A DNA stretch of 40,379 nucleotides from Promethearchaeota archaeon (GTDB lineage Archaea; Asgardarchaeota; Lokiarchaeia; Sigyniarchaeales; SOKP01): assembly GCA_016839585.1 (NCBI GenBank), contig JAEOTZ010000075.1, forward strand, positions 1 to 40,379, given 5' to 3'. Both the position numbers and the translations under genes were made by a program. Positions 34,872 to 40,379 of the stretch are shown here, piece by piece (within the stretch, counting starts at the first letter, position 1; each line of letters opens with the position of its first letter). Below the pieces are notes generated by a model that saw only the letters and a program-made list of their open reading frames with translations, ran no database searches and was not told the DNA's origin.

Positions 34872-35345
34872 TTGTTGATCACTATTTTTATTACTAAGAA
34901 ATAATTGGGAAGGAGTTTGCTTTTTAAATATTTCCCTTGAAATTGAAATTTCTGAGAAGAAATCTTCTTCTCATATTTCACAAGATCACTTTTTACAGAG
35001 TTGTATAAAAAACCAGTTGAGAAATCATTTTAACAGACACTAAATTTTAAATAAATTCTTGGAAAATTGAGTAACGATTAATTACGATAAATCGAGTTTT
35101 ATTCTTAAAATTAAAATCATTATGATTTTACCAACCTTTAGAATTGGGCAAAATAGTGAGAAGTAAAATTTTTCAAAAATTTTTTTTATTTATATAGATC
35201 ACATTATATTTCTGAAAAGAATGAGAGGAAAAAGTTTGTAATTATTCATTTACAATATTTTCAACCTTTTGATCATCAAGACTCTCATATTTTTTTGATA
35301 TTTTTATCACCTTGAATTTTTATTTTCCAAATTTAATCTTGTTGG
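34872..35345. promoter_or_regulatory. Gap with a 9-bp-arm hairpin upstream of the HLNV gene
   Basis: TGAGAAGAA-ATC-TTCTTCTCA (34953-34973) forms a hairpin or dyad about 80 bp upstream of the HLNV gene start (-). The rest of the 474-bp gap is AT-rich with T-runs, and no ORF was supported. Confidence 0.4.
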
Positions 35346-35588
35346 TCACGATACAATTAATCTTATAAAATTTAAATCTATGATTATGTTATTCTTACCT
35401 AGTTTATAAAGACTATAAAATATTAAGGAAGCAACACCCACTATCCCCAATCCAACACCAACATCAAAATTTCGTTGTTTCTTTAATTTTATTTGATAGT
35501 TTATATAGCTAATTACATTAGCAACTCCTAATGTTGGATTTAAAGGGTCGAATTTAATATATTCAACACCACTCAATAAAGTTATCAT
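35346..35588 (-). CDS. Small protein with one transmembrane segment
   Basis: The protein has 80 residues. A Gly-rich hydrophobic stretch at about 43-64 (VGVGLGIVGVASLIFYSLYKLG) is a probable membrane helix. The N-terminus (DPLNPTLGVANVISYINYQIKLKKQRN) is amphipathic. It lies upstream of the 462-codon longin/TPR-like gene's 3' end by strand order; operon linkage is unclear. No family recognised. Confidence 0.5.
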   Translation of the reverse strand: MITLLSGVEYIKFDPLNPTLGVANVISYINYQIKLKKQRNFDVGVGLGIVGVASLIFYSLYKLGKNNIIIDLNFIRLIVS

Positions 35589-35688
35589 TTTTTTTATCCT
35601 TATTTATATATTCATATATTAATCAACATTTTATTCAACTCCCACCATAAGATAAAGAAATTTATTTTTAATATCTATCTCTTTCACT

Positions 35689-37068
35689 TTATACCAGTTT
35701 TTGAAGATTAACCACTTTTTTCTTTAATTTCTTAATTCTCGATTCGCTCTCATTTCCTTTAAAAATTGATGCATCGCTTAAAAGAGCAATTGTTTGTTGA
35801 AAATACTGTATTGCGTTAATATAATCTTTTCTCTTTTCTGCTTTTTCCCCGGCTTTTAGGCAAAAATCAATTTCAATTTTCTTAATTTTCTTGTCCAGTT
35901 CTAAAACCATAAATGAGATTCGTCCAATGTCTAACTTAAAGTCAAAACCAGTTGCTAAATAAAGAGCTTTTTCGTATTCTTTTTGCGCCTCTTTGTAGGC
36001 TAACGCTTTTTCGGCAGTTTCTCCCTTTTTCATATAATGTTCCATTAATTTTTTAGCTTCTTCAATATTCATATTTCGAGCTTTTTCTTTTAACTCATTC
36101 ACGGCATCATCATTAGCAATTATGGGGGATATTAATTCATTATCAGCTATTCTCATTGCGCGACTTTCTTGGAATTTTCTAACCTCATCTTCTACTGCCT
36201 CAATATTAGAAGGGATGATTACATGTTTCTCTAAAAGTTGATAAATTTCATAAAGAATGAAGTGCGGAGATAAATTGACTATTTTCTGTACTTTGTTGAG
36301 TAGAGTATGAATGAAAAAGAATTTTTTTGACGCTAAGAACTCATTTGCAAAATCAATTATTGCTTTTTGGATGAGATTTTTATTAATCGCGTCCAAATCG
36401 TTTGGTAATAAGGCTTGAGTGAGAACCATCGGAAATACAAGTTTAATATTAAATGCTTCTATAATGAAATTGATAGTATCGTCAAAATCAAGTATACCGG
36501 TCTTTAATAGTCGTTCGATTTTTTTGGAATAGATTCGCTCATATTCGTTTAAAAATTCTGCGATACGATGTTTTAGACTTTCTGAAGCTTTTTGATCCAA
36601 TACTAAGCAAATTCTAAGGAAATTACCATTTTTTACTAATATATTAAATGTTTCATATTGTAATTCATAAAATTTATGTTCTTTTATGATGCCCACTTTA
36701 TTATCGAACACTTTTCCTGATGTTGAAAACATGATATTTGCTTGTATGAAGCCAATTAAAAGTTCAACATTAATTCCTCCTCTTGAAACGGGATAATTCA
36801 CTACAAGAAGCCCGGAATCTTTAGTTAATAATATTATGTGTTTAATATTCAAAACATCCAAAAATTTATGCCAAATTATGGTCTGTTGCATCTGGATTCG
36901 TTTCTCTTCTGAATCTATCATGGATACTTTTATATTTTGATTGACATCAAACCCCATTTGGGCAAAATAATTTGTAACGCATTCTTTACAACGATCTGGA
37001 TAAAAAGAACAAGTATCTTTTTCTTTCCCACAATTAAATCCTAGACGATTAATTTGAAAATATACCAT
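35689..37068 (-). CDS. Cys-cluster, longin-like and TPR-like protein
   Basis: The protein has 459 residues from ATG 37068 (TTG 37077 is an in-frame alternative). The N-terminus has Cys at about 10, 17, 25 and 28 (GFNCGKEKDTC...RCKEC), a likely metal site. Residues about 65-175 (HIILLTKDSGLLVVNYPV, LLIGFIQANIMFS, FYELQYETFNILVKNGNFLRICLVLD) match the longin/roadblock-type plan. A helical region follows. The C-terminus (about 345-440) has two TPR-like hairpins, including ALAYKEAQKEYEKALYLA. It may link GTPase-type signalling to a scaffold; this is inference from fold pattern. Confidence 0.6.
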   Translation of the reverse strand: MVYFQINRLGFNCGKEKDTCSFYPDRCKECVTNYFAQMGFDVNQNIKVSMIDSEEKRIQMQQTIIWHKFLDVLNIKHIILLTKDSGLLVVNYPVSRGGINVELLIGFIQANIMFSTSGKVFDNKVGIIKEHKFYELQYETFNILVKNGNFLRICLVLDQKASESLKHRIAEFLNEYERIYSKKIERLLKTGILDFDDTINFIIEAFNIKLVFPMVLTQALLPNDLDAINKNLIQKAIIDFANEFLASKKFFFIHTLLNKVQKIVNLSPHFILYEIYQLLEKHVIIPSNIEAVEDEVRKFQESRAMRIADNELISPIIANDDAVNELKEKARNMNIEEAKKLMEHYMKKGETAEKALAYKEAQKEYEKALYLATGFDFKLDIGRISFMVLELDKKIKKIEIDFCLKAGEKAEKRKDYINAIQYFQQTIALLSDASIFKGNESESRIKKLKKKVVNLQKLV

Positions 37069-37573
37069 AATAGCCAAAAATTTTGTTTTATTTTAAAGAT
37101 AGTCTCAGTATTATTAAGATTTTGTAGTTTTCTGGAATCTGTTCTATGATAACAAAATTATTTTTACAATTTATATGCATAAATGTTTTAAACGACATCT
37201 TATCTCAGTTTTTCTTGTAGATCAATTTCACTAGGGCTTCAAAGAAATGGATTTTTTGATCTTAAATCTGCATGGAAGATTCCTAATTTTATCGTAGAAT
37301 TAATAGATGGGAGTAATGGTTGCTGAAAAAAAAATTTCAAATCTCAAGAGCTATTGGAAAAAAGAATAGATTTAAAACAGTAGAAAGGATTATTATTGTG
37401 AGACAAAGATAAATATAACTCAAATAAATCTAATAGATTCTCTTTTTTAGCCATGTTAGAAAATAAAAAAGATGATAAATTAAGAATTAATAATTTGTTA
37501 GCTTGTTTTTTTTTTATATAGTTTTAAAATAAAAGAGCTTAAATGCTTAAGTATCCGTTTTAACCATAAAAAT

Positions 37574-37681
37574 AGGGTAAAAAACCATGACTCCTGCTAA
37601 ACACCCTGGATTTTTGTCTTTTGGTAGTGTAAGTCTTTACACTTTAATTTCGCCCCCTCTTCCTGTATAAATTTTTACCTT
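37574..37681 (+). ncRNA. Possible structured RNA or 27-residue ORF in a large gap
   Basis: In the 37078-37798 gap this stretch is GC-richer than its surroundings. AGGGTAAAAA (37574-37583) can pair with TTTTTACCT near 37672-37680, enclosing a near-perfect hairpin AGTGTAAGTCTTTACACT (37625-37642). It also contains a short frame (ATG 37587 to TAA 37670, MTPAKHPGFLSFGS...) with a weak AGGGTAA upstream. Either reading is tentative. The rest of the gap shows nothing. Confidence 0.3.
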
Positions 37682-37798
37682 AAGCTATGTTAGATTAATA
37701 AATTACGTATTGCATTAAGTTTAAATAGAATATTAACTTACATTTTTGTAGAAATCATTTTACGAAATTAAATCTGATAAAAGTTTGGGAGATTATTT

Positions 37799-38479
37799 AT
37801 GAAAAAAAGTATAGTCAATTTAGATAAAGAGTTTTGGGAACAACTTGATAAAAAAAACACCAGAGAATTTTATAAGAGTTTTATAGGAGCAGTTAAACTA
37901 CATATTCAGCATGGCCAAGCAGTCAATACCGCAAAAAAAGCAAAAATCTTATTTAAGAATGATAATGCTGGAATTGAATATGAGTCAAAAGCTAATATGT
38001 ATTTTCAGAGACGAAATATGCATTTACAGTTTATAAAACAGTGGTTAGCTAACCATTACGAAGAATTAAATGAAGTGCAAAGAAAAAATTTTGAGGAGTT
38101 TTTCAAAACAGATAGATATAAAGAAATTTTAGCATTTTCAAAAAAATTAATGGTCCAAGAAATTCTCTATTCCACAATTTCACATGAAGATACAAAAGAG
38201 GCATTTGAGAAGTTAAATAATTTATATAAAGATTTGGAAGGATTGAAATCATTAGAAGATCTCTACAATTATGTGCAAACTCAAGTTGATATTATAATTA
38301 AGAAAAGAGTCGGAAATCCTGAATCAATTATAAATTGGCTTTGTCTTCTTATTATCCTTATATTTTTTGGTCTAGCATTATTACTGCTTATATTTCTTTG
38401 TATTATATTTCATATTGGATGTGATCAGATTCCTGAAAATGCCCTAAATATTCTTAAACTTTGTGGTGTAGAGTTCTAA
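37799..38479 (+). CDS. Helical protein with C-terminal membrane anchor
   Basis: The protein has 226 residues. The first 175 are helical and charged (e.g. FWEQLDKKNTREFYKSF, HYEELNEVQRKNFEEFF). A very hydrophobic segment at about 180-206 (INWLCLLIILIFFGLALLLLIFLCIIF) is followed by a short tail with two Cys, a tail-anchor-like layout. GGGAG precedes ATG by 9 nt. No family recognised. T-runs after the stop suggest termination. Confidence 0.65.
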   Translation: MKKSIVNLDKEFWEQLDKKNTREFYKSFIGAVKLHIQHGQAVNTAKKAKILFKNDNAGIEYESKANMYFQRRNMHLQFIKQWLANHYEELNEVQRKNFEEFFKTDRYKEILAFSKKLMVQEILYSTISHEDTKEAFEKLNNLYKDLEGLKSLEDLYNYVQTQVDIIIKKRVGNPESIINWLCLLIILIFFGLALLLLIFLCIIFHIGCDQIPENALNILKLCGVEF

Positions 38480-38948
38480 GCGTTATAAATATTTATCTCT
38501 TCTTTTTTTTATTTTAAAACAAATTTAATTTTAAATTTCTATTTATGCAACACACCAAGTAGAACCCTTATTCTAAACTTCTAAAAGTTTTTTTTTTCTT
38601 TATACGCCCATTTAGGGGAACAATGTTAGTTCTTTTGGTTTTACTTTCTTTATCATTCATGATTAATATAGTGATGTTAATAGCACATTCGGTATTTGAA
38701 TGAATAAATTCGATGTATATTTCTCTTTTTTTCCTTATTTATTTTTTTATATATTATTGATGTAAAAAATTAAATAGGACCAAGAATTTTAAGTTAGATA
38801 AGATTCCCCTATCCCCTCATTAAGTATCCTCAGAATTAATTAAATAGTTCTCCTTTTTTTGATCAGACTATGTATTGAATAAAAAAGTATTAAAATAATA
38901 AATAATAGAATATTTCTAATTGAAATAATTAAAATCGAGTTGAACTTA
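38480..38948. other. Gap of 469 bp, no gene supported
   Basis: T-rich runs after 38500 and near 38590 look like oligo-T terminators. Otherwise AT-rich, with a TATA-like stretch near 38745-38760. No ORF or strong hairpin was found. Confidence 0.4.
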
Positions 38949-40013
38949 ATGTCTGATGATGCTTACATAAAATTGAGAGAGTTTTTGGATCAATTTCCTT
39001 TAGGTTACCCAAAAACCTCATAGGAGGTTGAATTAAGGATTTTAAAAAGACTTTTTTCAGAGGAGGAAGCCAAAATTGCAGTATATCTGACTCCAATCCC
39101 AGAGGAAGCTGTCAAAATCGCTAGTAAAATTGGGATGGAGGAAAAAAAACTAGAAAAAATCCTAGAATCGATGTCTAAAAAAGGTTTGATTTTTCGAACT
39201 CGACGAGATAATAAAACGACCTTTAATTCTGTGCCATTTATGATTGGATTATATGAATATTCTGTAAAGAAAATAGATAAAGAACTTGCTAAATATTATA
39301 AAGAATATTATGATACCGCATATCAAAAAGAAATGGGTTTAAGCAATGTTCCTGGATTTAAAGTAGTTCCAATTGAAGAAACTATCGAGGCAGATACAAT
39401 CCTATATCCATATCATAAGTTAAAGGAAAGCATTAAAAATGCTAGGGTAATCGCGGTATACGATTGTATTTGCCGTAAAGAAGCCAGATTAAATGGAGAA
39501 GGATGTGATTATCCAATTGAGACGTGTTTTAGCTTCGGAGTAGCCGCAGAATATTATATTGAAAATGGTTTTGGACGGAAAATATCTGCTGATGAAGCGA
39601 TAAGAATCATTGAGGAAGCAGACAAAGCTGGTTTGGTACACGCAGGAGCTAATTCTAAACATCTATCAAACATATGTAATTGTTGTCCCTGTTGCTGTGC
39701 ATCAATGAAGGGGATTACAAAAAAGGGACTTGATAAACATAAATTTATGAATGCGATGTTTGAATCTATTATTGATGAAGAAATTTGTATTGGATGTGGA
39801 ACTTGTATTGATCGATGTCCGGTTGGAGCTATAACTTTAGGAGATATCGCTGTGGTATCAAGAGATAAATGCCTAGGATGTGGATTATGTGCTAGTGTAT
39901 GTTCTGAGGATGCTATAACTCTACATTTAAGAGAAGATCGTGAGGTACCTTTTAATAGAGTAATTGAAATGTTAATGGCGATATTAGAAGGTAAAAGGAA
40001 AAGTTGCGAATGA
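38949..40013 (+). CDS. Winged-helix plus dicluster 4Fe-4S protein, in-frame TAG
   Basis: From ATG 38949 the frame encodes a recognisable N-terminus (MSDDAYIKLREFLDQFPLGY, then VELRILKRLFSEEEA). That stretch is interrupted by TAG at 39021-39023. The rest continues in frame: a winged-helix-like part (residues about 60-90), a Cys-rich centre (DCICRKEARL, NICNCCPCCC), and two ferredoxin motifs, CIGCGTCIDRCP and CLGCGLCASVC. It probably binds several Fe-S clusters in an electron-transfer or regulatory role. The first ATG after the TAG is 39135, which would lose the conserved start. Readthrough, a mutation, or reinitiation aided by TAGGAGG are possible. Confidence 0.75.
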
Positions 40014-40114
40014 AAAATATCCAAGATATGGGATTTTCATATTTTGAGAGATATCTATTTAGAGTTGCACTTTTTAAAAAACTCTTAAGGAAAAAAAAAG
40101 TGACTCCTACCTGA
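40010..40114 (+). CDS. 34-residue ORF overlapping the ferredoxin stop (ATGA)
   Basis: ATG 40010 overlaps the TGA 40011-40013, a classic translational coupling arrangement. The frame gives a basic, amphipathic 34-residue peptide (MKNIQDMGFSYFERYLFRVA...) ending after an A9 run (40091-40099). A one-base shift at that run would extend it to about 40140, so a longer frameshifted gene is possible. No homologue recognised. Confidence 0.35.
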   Translation: MKNIQDMGFSYFERYLFRVALFKKLLRKKKVTPT

Positions 40115-40379
40115 AGAATGGAACATGCCCTAGGTATTGACTTATTCATGTAATTCTGGAAAATAAATTTCCAAAAAGTGATATGGAGTGTATATTAACA
40201 CCATATCCTGATTTACTTAAATTTAATTTTTATTATTTACCTAAATTCTGATATAAAGAGAAGGGAAGAGAAAAGAAATCTGAACAGACATAAAAATACC
40301 AGGGAGAGATTAAACTCAATAGAGTTTAATAGAGGGCGAAATCCAATGCTAGCTCAAATTAATTTAGAATAAATTTCTC
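40115..40379. other. Terminal gap, no gene supported
   Basis: AT-rich, with no convincing ORF, to the window end. Confidence 0.35.

Noticed and set aside
39021-39023. Pyrrolysine as the firm explanation of the TAG
   Set aside because: No Pyl genes are in the window and the position has no known Pyl role; kept only as one possibility.

Overview
The window is AT-rich, close-packed archaeal DNA. Its gene set is typical of Asgard archaea, most likely a Lokiarchaeia-type lineage (inference). It holds a Ras/Rab-like small GTPase, a roadblock/LC7 protein, two proteins with probable longin-like domains, LRR and TPR proteins, an XPD-type Fe-S helicase, an FrhB/FdhB-like flavoprotein, and TTG/GTG starts with Shine-Dalgarno sites. 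No rRNA, tRNA, CRISPR array or complete transposase was seen.

Layout. 1-2.7 kb (-): two adjacent secernin-type C69 peptidases (the first cut by the window edge) and a RidA protein. 3-6 kb (+): a GT5-like glycosyltransferase followed by an MFS permease, convergent with an XPD/DinG-type helicase (-). 8-12.4 kb (-): a glycine cleavage operon transcribed gcvT-gcvH-gcvPA-gcvPB. 12.7-15.2 kb: a membrane protein and small GTPase (+), then an FrhB-like protein (-). 15.4-24 kb: zinc-ribbon/TPR, LRR and winged-helix/TPR proteins, plus a radical-SAM-like protein without cluster cysteines. 23.6-29.7 kb: MFS exporter, roadblock, GYD, DUF3795, longin-like, DUF998 and alpha/beta hydrolase genes. 30-38.5 kb: more TPR, LRR and membrane proteins. 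38.9-40.1 kb: a ferredoxin-type protein whose reading frame carries an in-frame TAG.

The most unusual content is a repeated accessory module. A convergent pair (an LRR gene and a gene for a protein sharing an 'HLNVxVYYCAAA' segment) occurs at 17.1-19.1 kb and again, inverted, at 33.2-34.9 kb. Beside each pair lies a minus-strand cassette of very small genes: a charged MxQV protein, a 45-residue CxxC zinc-ribbon peptide, and/or a 23-28-residue MNRKR peptide. The cassettes end in a stem-loop with a conserved loop (CCCCTCAGAACCCC), covarying arms and a conserved flank (CAATATGGAAATGGAAA). A third, decayed cassette overlaps the 5' end of the first HLNV gene. This looks like an undescribed mobile or regulated small-gene element.

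Two genes (XPD helicase, alpha/beta hydrolase) have clear family N-termini upstream of any ATG/GTG/TTG, and a third small ORF has a strong Shine-Dalgarno in front of ATT. This suggests AUA/AUC/AUU initiation or base errors. Several dyad-symmetric operator candidates lie in divergent intergenic gaps.
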